From contig JAEWGQ010000236.1 of assembly GCA_023388235.1 (NCBI GenBank), positions 1 through 8,106 of the forward strand: a stretch of DNA of 8,106 bases. The letters are read 5' to 3'. The notes below the pieces were generated by a model. That model was given only the letters and a program-made list of their open reading frames with translations, made no database searches and was not told the origin of the DNA. Position numbers and translations under genes: made by a program. The DNA comes from Actinomycetes bacterium. Lineage in GTDB: Bacteria > Actinomycetota > Actinomycetes > Actinomycetales > Cellulomonadaceae. Below, piece after piece: positions 1 to 5,812 of the stretch (position 1 is its first letter; every line of letters starts with the position of its first letter).

Positions 1-303
1 GAGGGGGCCGGCGAGCACCGGCGCGGGCAGCGGCCGGCGCTCGCGGATCGCCCGCTCGGAGCGCGCCCAGCCCAGCCAGGCCTGCACGGGCGCGGCGATG
101 CCCAGCGCCAGCAGCAGGACAGCGGCCGCGAGCCGGAACCCCGGGTGCAGCGGGAGGTCCAGCGCCTCGAGGGCGACCCCGCCGGCCAGCAGCGCCAGCG
201 AGGTGCGCACCCAGGCCAGGAAGGTCCGCTCGTTGGCGAGCGAGAACCGGGCGTCGGGCTCCTCCCCGTGGTCGTAGACCGACCGCGGGAACCGCCGCGT
301 CAC
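1..303 (-). CDS. DUF202 (YidH-like) small membrane protein, 3' end missing
   Basis: This is the N-terminal 101 codons of a DUF202-family inner-membrane protein; the rest lies off the left edge. The family hallmark is visible at residues 20-46: FSLANERTFLAWVRTSLAL leading into a hydrophobic segment (about 28-48), followed by a second membrane segment (about 57-79). DUF202 proteins are usually about 110-130 residues with three membrane spans, so the last span is probably what is missing. The function of the family is not established. The GTG start (303-301) overlaps the TGA stop of yggS in the 4-base arrangement GTGA, which implies translational coupling to yggS. No independent ribosome-binding site is needed or obvious. 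I am confident of the family and have no basis for a specific role. Confidence 0.85.
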   Translation of the reverse strand, partial: MTRRFPRSVYDHGEEPDARFSLANERTFLAWVRTSLALLAGGVALEALDLPLHPGFRLAAAVLLLALGIAAPVQAWLGWARSERAIRERRPLPAPVLAGPL

Positions 304-1049
304 GGGGCCGCCGGCGGGCGGGCGCCGAACACGGCGGTGCCCACGCGCACGACGGTCGCGCCCTCGGCGACGGCGGCCTCCAGGTCCCGGCTCATCCCCA
401 TGGACAGCTCGACCGCCGCGGCCGTCCCGGCCTCACCGGACCCGGCGACCTTGTCCCGCAGGTCGCGCAGCAGGGCGTACCCGGCGCGGACCGCGCGCTC
501 GTCGGCCGTGTTCGCCCCGACGGTCATGAAGCCGCGCAGGCGCAGCCGGTCGTGCCCGGTGACGGCCCGCACCACCTCCAGCGCCTCGGCCGGGGCGGCC
601 CCGTGCTTCGTGGGCTCGCCGGACACGTTGACCTGGACCATGACGTCGAGCGCGCGGTCGGTGTCCGCGCACCGCCGGGCGAGCCGGTCCGCGAGGGCGG
701 GGGAGTCGACGCTCTGCACGCAGGTCGCCCACCGCAGGGCGGCGTTCACCTTGTTGGACTGCACCGGCCCGATCACGTGCAGCTCGGGCGCCAGGTCGGC
801 GAGCTCCGGGGCCTTGGCGACGAGCTCCTGCACCCGGTTCTCCCCGAGCAGGACGCGGCGGGCCGCGCCGGCGGTGGTGGCGGTGGCCGCCATGTCCGCG
901 AGCAGCGCGGCGCGGACCGTGGCGGCGTCCTGGGTCTTGGTGGCGAGCAGCAGCCGCACGGACCCGGGCGTGCGGCCGGCGGCGGACTCCGCGGCGGCGA
1001 TCCGGGAGCGCACGCGCGCGAGCCGCTCCGCCAGTCCCGACGAGGTCAT
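300..1049 (-). CDS. yggS: YggS/PROSC family pyridoxal phosphate homeostasis protein
   Basis: This 249-residue protein belongs to the YggS/PLPBP family, cytosolic proteins that bind pyridoxal 5'-phosphate (PLP) and buffer its supply; they have no proven catalytic reaction. The sequence shows the PLP lysine in LLLATKTQ (K38), the GENRVQE loop (69-75), HVIGPVQSNK (91-100), NVSGEPTKHG (141-150), and the phosphate-binding C-terminal SMGMSRD (216-222) and RVGTAVFG (235-242), in family order. It is about 15 residues longer than E. coli YggS. The excess falls around an Ala/Thr-rich insert at about 51-66. The ATG at 1049 matches the expected N-terminus. A TAGGGT -10 lies 7 bases upstream and the only SD-like element is a weak AGGG, so initiation may be leaderless. 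In many actinobacteria yggS sits near cell-division genes, but here its neighbours are a deacylase and a DUF202 protein. Confidence 0.93.
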   Translation of the reverse strand: MTSSGLAERLARVRSRIAAAESAAGRTPGSVRLLLATKTQDAATVRAALLADMAATATTAGAARRVLLGENRVQELVAKAPELADLAPELHVIGPVQSNKVNAALRWATCVQSVDSPALADRLARRCADTDRALDVMVQVNVSGEPTKHGAAPAEALEVVRAVTGHDRLRLRGFMTVGANTADERAVRAGYALLRDLRDKVAGSGEAGTAAAVELSMGMSRDLEAAVAEGATVVRVGTAVFGARPPAAP

Positions 1050-1056
1050 GTGCCCG

Positions 1057-1062
1057 ACCCTA
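1057..1062 (-). promoter_or_regulatory. Candidate -10 element for yggS
   Basis: On the minus strand TAGGGT fits the actinobacterial TAnnnT -10 pattern and ends 7 bases before the yggS ATG. That would start the transcript at or one base before the start codon. I see no good -35. The AGGG within it could instead act as a weak SD at about 8 bases' spacing, so the two readings compete. Confidence 0.35.
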
Positions 1063-1088
1063 GCCTCCGCACCGCCCGCGCCCGCGCG

Positions 1089-1583
1089 TCAGCCGCGCGC
1101 GATCGGGGCGACCGTCGCGCCGGTCATCCGCACGAGGTCGTCGGGGGCGAGCTCGACGTCGAGCCCGCGCCGGCCGCCGGAGACGAAGACGGTGTCGAAC
1201 AACCAGACGGTCTCGTCCACCACCGTCGGGTGCGCCGACCTCTGCCCGAGCGGCGAGATGCCGCCCACCACGTACCCGGTGGCGCGCTCGGCGGCGGCCG
1301 GGTCGGCCATCGCGGCCTTCTTGCCGCCGGCGGCCTGTGCGAGCGCCTTGAGGTCGAGCGTGCCGGTCACGGGCACCACGGCGACGGTGAGCGTGCCGTC
1401 CACGCTCGTCATCAGCGTCTTGTACACCTGCTCCGGGTCGACGCCGAGCACCTCGGCGGCCTCGAGCCCGTACCCGAGGGTGGTGTGCGGGTCGTGCTCG
1501 TAGGCGTGCGCGGTGTGCGGCACCCCGGCCGCGGCGAGGGCGACGAGGGCGGGCGTGCCGGACGGCTGCTGCTTGCGGCTCAC
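1089..1583 (-). CDS. ybaK: YbaK/EbsC-type Cys-tRNA(Pro) deacylase
   Basis: This 164-residue single-domain protein is of the YbaK/EbsC family, free-standing editing enzymes that hydrolyse mischarged aminoacyl-tRNA; E. coli YbaK clears Cys-tRNA(Pro) after errors by prolyl-tRNA synthetase. It carries the family N-terminus SGTPALVAL..AAGVPHTAHAYEHDP (8-32), the catalytic lysine in VYKTLM (K55), GKKAAMADP (87-95) and the glycine motif YVVGGISPLGQR (104-115). Length is normal. The frame is open far upstream, but recognisable homology begins only at MSRKQQ. Of two nearby GTG codons (1589 and 1583) I chose 1583: a TAGGCT -10 ends 7 bases before it but only 1 base before 1589. There is no SD, so leaderless initiation is likely. 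Cys-tRNA(Pro) specificity is inferred from the family; related INS-superfamily enzymes edit other tRNAs. Confidence 0.92.
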   Translation of the reverse strand: MSRKQQPSGTPALVALAAAGVPHTAHAYEHDPHTTLGYGLEAAEVLGVDPEQVYKTLMTSVDGTLTVAVVPVTGTLDLKALAQAAGGKKAAMADPAAAERATGYVVGGISPLGQRSAHPTVVDETVWLFDTVFVSGGRRGLDVELAPDDLVRMTGATVAPIARG

Positions 1584-1590
1584 GGGCACC

Positions 1591-1596
1591 AGCCTA
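1591..1596 (-). promoter_or_regulatory. Candidate -10 element for ybaK (leaderless)
   Basis: On the minus strand TAGGCT matches TAnnnT and lies 7 bases upstream of the GTG at 1583. The 38-base gap to the preceding VIT gene leaves room for a separate promoter. No clear -35 is seen. The geometry matches that upstream of yggS. Confidence 0.35.
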
Positions 1597-1621
1597 GGAC
1601 GGCCCGGCCCGGCCGCCGGGG

Positions 1622-2236
1622 TCAGACCGCGAGGCCGACCAGGGTGCCGACGCCGTAGGTGACGACCATCGCCAGCGAGCCGCCGACGACGTTGCGCACG
1701 ACGGCGCGCGCCACGGGCGACCCGCCGAGCCGCGCGCTCACGGTGCCGGTGACGACCAGGGCGATCACGACCGCGGCGAAGGTGGCGACCACGCGGCCGC
1801 CGCCCCACGGGGCGAGCACGACGAGCAGCGGGACCAGGCCGCCGCTGATGAACGCGAGCAGCGACGCGAGGGCCGCGTGCCACGGGTTGACGAGCTCCGC
1901 GTCGGGCGCGAGCCTGCCGTGCGCGCGCAGCACCTGCTCGGCGTCGCGCTGGCTGCTCACGGACACGTACTCGCCGGCGGCCATCGACAGGGCGCCGGCG
2001 ACGAGCGAGGCCACGCCCGCGACGACGATGGCGGTCACGTCGCTGGCCGCGCCGGCGACGCCGACCACGGTGGCGGCGATGGAGACGATGCCGTCGTTCG
2101 CGCCGAGCACGCCCGCGCGCAGCCAGTTGATCCGGCCGGCCGTCGGGAGGTCCCGCTCCGGCGCCGCGGCCGCGCGGACGGCACCGGGCGCGGCGGTCCG
2201 CTCGGGGTCCAGGAGGTGGCTCGACAGGCTGTTCAT
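1622..2236 (-). CDS. VIT1/CCC1-family Fe2+/Mn2+ transporter lacking the cytoplasmic metal-binding domain
   Basis: This 204-residue membrane protein is of the VIT1/CCC1 family, which moves Fe2+ and/or Mn2+ out of the cytoplasm, probably by proton antiport. The sequence shows a polar N-terminus with R35-INWLRAG, TM1 with GANDGIVS (45-52, conserved Asp48), TM2 with LSMAAGEYVSVSSQRDAE (83-100; Met85 and Glu89 at conserved positions), then TM3 (about 121-141), TM4 (about 148-168) and TM5 (about 182-204). Most bacterial VIT proteins have a 50-70 residue Glu-rich helical metal-binding domain between TM2 and TM3. Here only about 20 residues (101-120) join SQRDAE to NPWHAA, so that domain is gone in frame, as in the plant VIT-like/nodulin-21 group. 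Metal specificity cannot be read from sequence. The GGAGG one base before the ATG is too close to be an SD; the promoter geometry points to a leaderless transcript. Confidence 0.9.
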   Translation of the reverse strand: MNSLSSHLLDPERTAAPGAVRAAAAPERDLPTAGRINWLRAGVLGANDGIVSIAATVVGVAGAASDVTAIVVAGVASLVAGALSMAAGEYVSVSSQRDAEQVLRAHGRLAPDAELVNPWHAALASLLAFISGGLVPLLVVLAPWGGGRVVATFAAVVIALVVTGTVSARLGGSPVARAVVRNVVGGSLAMVVTYGVGTLVGLAV

Positions 2237-2242
2237 GCCTCC

Positions 2243-2271
2243 ACGGTAAGCCGGTTCTGACGCGGTGTCAT
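2243..2271 (-). promoter_or_regulatory. Promoter of the VIT-family gene (leaderless geometry)
   Basis: On the minus strand ATGACA (2266-2271; 5 of 6 to TTGACA) and TACCGT (2243-2248; TAnnnT) are separated by exactly 17 bases. The -10 is followed by GGAGGC and then the ATG, so the seventh base after it is the A of the start codon. This predicts a leaderless mRNA. It is the best-formed promoter in the window. Confidence 0.55.
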
Positions 2272-2290
2272 CACAGGAAAGGCTGCCCTG

Positions 2291-2308
2291 ACCTGCGGAA
2301 ACGCAGGT
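2291..2308. repeat. Perfect 7-bp hairpin with GAAA tetraloop
   Basis: ACCTGCG (2291-2297), GAAA loop (2298-2301) and CGCAGGT (2302-2308) form a perfect stem; on the plus-strand RNA the loop would be a GNRA tetraloop. It overlaps the candidate IdeR/DtxR box. It lies 3' of the helicase stop and 5' of the VIT promoter, so it could help end helicase transcription, but no U-tract follows on the minus strand (CAGGGCAG). Confidence 0.6.
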
Positions 2309-2321
2309 TTGCCTTGCCTTC
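2303..2321 (-). promoter_or_regulatory. Possible IdeR/DtxR-type metal-regulator box
   Basis: Read on the minus strand, GAAGGCAAGGCAAACCTGC matches the DtxR/IdeR consensus TTAGGTTAGGCTAACCTAA at 13 of 19 positions by my alignment, including the AGG and ACCT half-site cores and the AGGC centre. Its centre lies about 76 bases upstream of the predicted VIT transcription start, nearer the placement of IdeR activating sites (as reported for mycobacterial bacterioferritin) than of a blocking repressor. A link between an iron sensor and an iron transporter makes sense, but the match is imperfect and untested. Confidence 0.35.
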
Positions 2322-2349
2322 TCTGGAACGACTCCAGCGTCTCCGCAGG

Positions 2350-4938
2350 TCAGAGCGGGCCGACCGCGAGCACCCGCAGGACGACCTCCCCGGCGGCGTC
2401 GGAGGCGGGCAGGTCCACCAGCGCGTCGATGCGCCAGTCGTGGTCGCCCGCGGGGTCGTCGAGCAGCTGCCGCACGAACCAGAGGTCCCCGCGGGCGCCC
2501 GCCTCCCCGTGGTCCGCCGGGCGCTCGTCCACCTGGAACAGCGCCGGGCCGCGCGCGGCGGGGCCGGTGAGGATCTCGTCGTGGTCGTCGTAGTACGGGT
2601 CGAGCGCGTCGCCCCAGCGGTCGGCGGTCCACGCGGCGTCCTCGGCGTCCAGGTCGCCGAGCGCGGCCAGCGCCGGGTACGCCTCCCGCGCCGCCAGGTC
2701 GACCCGGCGGAACAGGGCGCCGCGCACGAGGGCGCGGAACACGCGCCGGTTGGTCGTCACGGGCGGGGGAGCGTCGTCCTCCGGCCGGGACGCGGTCACG
2801 GTGGCGTCGTCCAGGTCCTCCGGGTGCGCGAGGCGCTCCCACTCGTCCAGCAGGCTCGAGTCCGTGCGGCGGACCAGGTCGCCCAGCCACTCGACGATCT
2901 CGTGCAGCTCCTCGGTGCGGGCGTCGTCGGGCACGGTCTGGCGCAGCGCCCGGAACGCGTCCGCGAGGTACCGCAGCAGCACGCCCTCGGTGCGGTCCAG
3001 CTGGTAGAGCGAGACGTACTCCGCGAACGTCGCGGCGCGCTCGTGCATGTCCCGCACGACCGACTTCGGGGACAGCTCGTGGTCGGCCACCCACGGGTTC
3101 GTCTGCTTGAAGATCTGGAAGGTCCCGCCGAGCAGGTCCGCCAGCGGGCGCGGGTAGGTCACGTCCTCCAGCAGCGCCATGCGCTCCTCGTACTCGATGC
3201 CGTCGGCCTTCATCGCCGCGACCGCCTCGCCGCGGGCGCGGTTCTCCTGCGCCGCGAGCACCTGGCGGGGGTCGTCGAGCGTGGCCTCGATGACCGACAC
3301 GACGTCGTGCGCGTACCCCGGGTCCTCGCGGTCCAGCAGGTCCAGCGCCGCGTACGCGAACGGGGACAGCGGCTGGTTCAGCGCGAACGTCGGCGGCACG
3401 TCCAGGGTGAGCCGGACCGTCCGGCGCAGCCGCTCGGGGCCGGGACCGGGCACGACCACGCGCTCCACGACCCCCGCGGTGCGCAGCGACCGGTAGATCG
3501 CGACCGCCTGCCGCACGAGCCGGCCGCGCGCCGCCTCGGGCTCGTGGTTGTCGAGCAGCAGGTGGCGCATCGTCTCGACCGGGTCCCCGGTGGGGCGGGC
3601 CAGCACGTTGAGCACCATCGCGTGCGTCACCGAGAACGACGACGTCAGCGGCTCGGGCTCGGCGTCGCGCAGCCGCTCGAACGTCTTGTCCGTCCAGTTG
3701 ACCATCCCGGGCGGCGCCTGCTTGCGGACGATCTTCTTGAGCTTCTTCGGGTCGTCCCCGGCCTTCTGCAGCGCCTTGCGGTTCTCGATCACGTGCTCCG
3801 GGGCGAGCACCAGCACCTCGCCCGTCGTGTCGAACCCGGCGCGGCCGGCCCGCCCGGCGATCTGGTGGAACTCGCGCGCCGACAGGTGCCGCATCCGCGT
3901 GCCGTCGTACTTGACCAGCGACGTGAGCAGCACGGTGCGGATCGGCACGTTGATCCCGACGCCCAGGGTGTCGGTGCCGCACACGACGCGCAGCAGCCCC
4001 TTCTGGGTCAGCCGCTCCACCACCCGGCGGTACTTCGGGAGCATGCCGGCGTGGTGCACGCCGACGCCGTGCCGCAGCAGGCGGGACAGCGTGCGGCCGA
4101 AGCCGGGCCCGAACCGGAAGTCGCCGAGCTCGTCGGCGATGCGGTCCCGCTGCTCGCGGGAGGCCAGCGTCATCGACAGCAGGGACTGCGCCCGCTCGAC
4201 CGCCTCCTTCTGCGTGAAGTGCACGACGTACACGGGGGAGCGGCCGGTCTGCACCAGCATCTCCAGCAGCTCGTGCAGCGGCTCGACCTCGTAGGAGAAC
4301 GACAGCGGCACCGGGCGCTCCGCGTCGTCCACGACCGCCACGGCGGTGCCGGTGCGGCGCTCGAGGTCGTCGCGGAAGAACGTGACGTCGCCGAGCGTGG
4401 CCGACATGAGCAGGAACTGCGCCCGCGGGAGCTCCAGGAGCGGCACCTGCCACGCCCAGCCGCGCTGCGGGTCGGCGTAGTAGTGGAACTCGTCCATGAC
4501 GACCAGCCCGACGTCGGCGTCGGGGCCGTCGCGCAGCGCCTGGTTGGCGAGGATCTCGGCCGTGCAGCACACGATGGGCGCGCTCGCGTTGACCGCCGAG
4601 TCGCCGGTCATCATGCCGACGTTCGCGGACCCGAAGATCTCGACCAGCGCGAAGAACTTCTCGCTGACCAGCGCCTTGATCGGTGCGGTGTAGTACGAGC
4701 GCCGGCCCTGGGCCAGGGCCACGGCGTGCGCCGCGACGCCCGCGAGCGACTTGCCCGACCCGGTGGGCGTCGACAGGATCACGTGGCTGCCCGTGACGAG
4801 CTCGAGCAGCGCCTCCTCCTGGTGGGGGTACAGCGTCAGGCCCTGCTCACCGGCCCACGTGGTGAACGCTGCGTAGAGCGCGTCGGGGTCCTGTGCGGCG
4901 TCCCCGGTGGGCAGGCGGTCGGCGAGCTTCTCGGGCAT
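2350..4938 (-). CDS. Ski2/Mtr4-like DEAD/DEAH-box helicase with DUF3516 C-terminus
   Basis: This 862-residue superfamily 2 helicase is of the actinobacterial DUF3516 type. RecA-like core: YPHQEEAL (37-44), Walker A STPTGSGKS (56-64, Lys63), TAPIKALVSEK (84-94), motif II DEFH (149-152), motif III SAT (179-181), VYVVHFTQ (236-243), motif V GTDTLGVGINVP (321-332) and motif VI HQIAGRAGRAGFD (358-370). The long C-terminal half (about 400-862) contains RTEGVLLRYLADAFRALRQ (649-667), reminiscent of the Ski2/Mtr4 arch/DSHCT region, and an acidic linker (708-726). All helicase motifs are intact. The likely role is ATP-driven unwinding in RNA processing or decay or in DNA repair; the family is not well characterised, and it is distinct from HelY. 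The ATG at 4938 has GAGGA 7 bases upstream. It follows the phosphotransferase gene by 28 bases, so co-transcription is possible. Confidence 0.93.
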   Translation of the reverse strand: MPEKLADRLPTGDAAQDPDALYAAFTTWAGEQGLTLYPHQEEALLELVTGSHVILSTPTGSGKSLAGVAAHAVALAQGRRSYYTAPIKALVSEKFFALVEIFGSANVGMMTGDSAVNASAPIVCCTAEILANQALRDGPDADVGLVVMDEFHYYADPQRGWAWQVPLLELPRAQFLLMSATLGDVTFFRDDLERRTGTAVAVVDDAERPVPLSFSYEVEPLHELLEMLVQTGRSPVYVVHFTQKEAVERAQSLLSMTLASREQRDRIADELGDFRFGPGFGRTLSRLLRHGVGVHHAGMLPKYRRVVERLTQKGLLRVVCGTDTLGVGINVPIRTVLLTSLVKYDGTRMRHLSAREFHQIAGRAGRAGFDTTGEVLVLAPEHVIENRKALQKAGDDPKKLKKIVRKQAPPGMVNWTDKTFERLRDAEPEPLTSSFSVTHAMVLNVLARPTGDPVETMRHLLLDNHEPEAARGRLVRQAVAIYRSLRTAGVVERVVVPGPGPERLRRTVRLTLDVPPTFALNQPLSPFAYAALDLLDREDPGYAHDVVSVIEATLDDPRQVLAAQENRARGEAVAAMKADGIEYEERMALLEDVTYPRPLADLLGGTFQIFKQTNPWVADHELSPKSVVRDMHERAATFAEYVSLYQLDRTEGVLLRYLADAFRALRQTVPDDARTEELHEIVEWLGDLVRRTDSSLLDEWERLAHPEDLDDATVTASRPEDDAPPPVTTNRRVFRALVRGALFRRVDLAAREAYPALAALGDLDAEDAAWTADRWGDALDPYYDDHDEILTGPAARGPALFQVDERPADHGEAGARGDLWFVRQLLDDPAGDHDWRIDALVDLPASDAAGEVVLRVLAVGPL

Positions 4939-4945
4939 CCCGCGA

Positions 4946-4950
4946 TCCTC
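4946..4950 (-). promoter_or_regulatory. Ribosome-binding site of the helicase gene
   Basis: GAGGA on the minus strand ends 7 bases before the ATG at 4938. It supports that start over the longer upstream readings of the frame and over internal starts. Confidence 0.6.
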
Positions 4951-4966
4951 GCACGGTGCGCTGGTG

Positions 4967-5785
4967 TCAGGTCGCGTCCCACAGCAGCCGGTGGAACGCG
5001 ATCCGGTCGGGGTCGGGCGCGAGCCCGTACGCGTCGTACACCGTGCCGGCGTACCCGGGGCCGTAGTTCCACTCGGTGCTCCACGCCGCGACCGCGAGGT
5101 CCGCCCAGCGGTCGGCCACGCCGAGGCTGCCGAGGTCGACGTGCGCGGTCCACCGGCCGTCGTCGCCGATCAGCGTGTTCGGTGCGCACGCGTCGCCGTG
5201 GCACACCACGAGCAGGTCGACGTCGGGGACGTCGCGCAGCCGGGCCCGCGCCTCGGCGACCGTGAGGTCGCGGTGCTCGGGCGACCACCCGGCCGGGGTG
5301 TCGCCCGCGTCGAGGTGCTCCAGGGCCCGGGTGACGCGCTCGGCGGTCGACCAGGAGAACGGGCAGTCGCCCACGGGCAGCGCGTCGTGCAGCGCGCGCA
5401 GCCCCTCGCCGATCGCCGCGGCGGCCTCGGCGGGCCGGTCGACCCACGGCGCCGAGACCGCGGACCGCCCCCGCAGCGCCGCCGTGACGAGCCACGCGCC
5501 CTCGTCGTCGGCACCCTGCTCGAGCACCTCCGGCACGCTCGTCCACCGGGCAGCCCACGCGAGCCGTGCCGCCTCGGCGGCCAGGTCCAGCCCGGTGACG
5601 CCCGCCGGCGCCCACTTGACGTAGCGCTCGGCGCCGACGCGGAACGTCAGGCCGCCCAGCTGGTTCTCCCAGACCGGCTCGAGCCGGGCGCCGCCCGCGA
5701 CCCGCTCGACGGCCGCGGGCACGGCGACGGGGCCGGTGGGTACGCCGGCGAGGGCGCGCGGGGTCGTGTCGTCGGCAGGGGGCAC
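4967..5785 (-). CDS. APH(3')-like aminoglycoside phosphotransferase family protein
   Basis: This 272-residue kinase-fold protein resembles aminoglycoside 3'-phosphotransferases, which use ATP to phosphorylate kanamycin-type drugs. Visible motifs: the nucleotide-binding lysine in YVKWAP (Lys57), its partner Glu71, the catalytic loop CHGDACAPN (195-203, Asp198, Asn203), the metal-binding HVDLGSLGVADRWADLA (215-231, Asp217) and WSTEWNYGPGY (235-245), close to the APH(3') tail. All catalytic residues are present. APH(3') enzymes usually end in an acidic/aromatic tail finishing in Phe; this one ends LLWDAT, so its substrate may differ. The GTG at 5785 has no SD and lies in a hairpin; a second in-frame GTG at 5722 (residue 22) would also leave the kinase fold intact and is a real alternative. 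It follows mgtE by 27 bases. There is no transposon or plasmid context, so it is probably an intrinsic chromosomal gene. Resistance is not shown. Confidence 0.88.
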   Translation of the reverse strand: MPPADDTTPRALAGVPTGPVAVPAAVERVAGGARLEPVWENQLGGLTFRVGAERYVKWAPAGVTGLDLAAEAARLAWAARWTSVPEVLEQGADDEGAWLVTAALRGRSAVSAPWVDRPAEAAAAIGEGLRALHDALPVGDCPFSWSTAERVTRALEHLDAGDTPAGWSPEHRDLTVAEARARLRDVPDVDLLVVCHGDACAPNTLIGDDGRWTAHVDLGSLGVADRWADLAVAAWSTEWNYGPGYAGTVYDAYGLAPDPDRIAFHRLLWDAT

Positions 5786-5800
5786 GACGTCGATCGTGCC
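5781..5800 (-). promoter_or_regulatory. Hairpin enclosing the GTG start of the APH-like gene
   Basis: On the minus-strand RNA GGCACGA and TCGTGCC pair perfectly over 7 bp around a 6-base TCGACG loop. The downstream arm contains the GTG start codon (5785-5783). It begins 12 bases after the mgtE stop. It could limit initiation unless ribosomes finishing mgtE open it, or could be a remnant terminator for mgtE, although no U-tract follows. Confidence 0.5.
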
Positions 5801-5812
5801 ACCGCGCGCGCG

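Larger units (their letters stand above)
2288..2353. repeat. 11-bp inverted repeat flanking the helicase 3' end
   Basis: CTGACCTGCGG (2288-2298) and CCGCAGGTCAG (2343-2353) are exact reverse complements 44 bases apart. The right arm contains the helicase stop codon (2350-2352). The left arm shares its ACCTGCG core with the 2291-2308 hairpin, so the two structures cannot form together. The 113-base intergenic region (2237-2349) therefore has three copies of one 7-base word (2291, 2302, 2344). Confidence 0.6.

Noticed and set aside
1608..1620. Stem CCCGG-CCG-CCGGG after the VIT stop as an intrinsic terminator
   Set aside because: The stem is only 5 bp, lies in a run of GGCCC repeats that can pair many ways, and no T-tract follows on the minus strand.
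1622..4570. A 982-codon minus-strand frame that appears to fuse a helicase-region peptide to the VIT protein
   Set aside because: The upstream part is an out-of-frame reading of the helicase gene. VIT homology begins near the ATG at 2236, which has its own promoter.
2314..5265. A 983-codon open frame on the plus strand opposite the helicase
   Set aside because: It is the antisense shadow of a high-GC gene. Its translation is low-complexity Arg/Val/Gly/His-rich with no family motif, while the minus strand encodes a full helicase.
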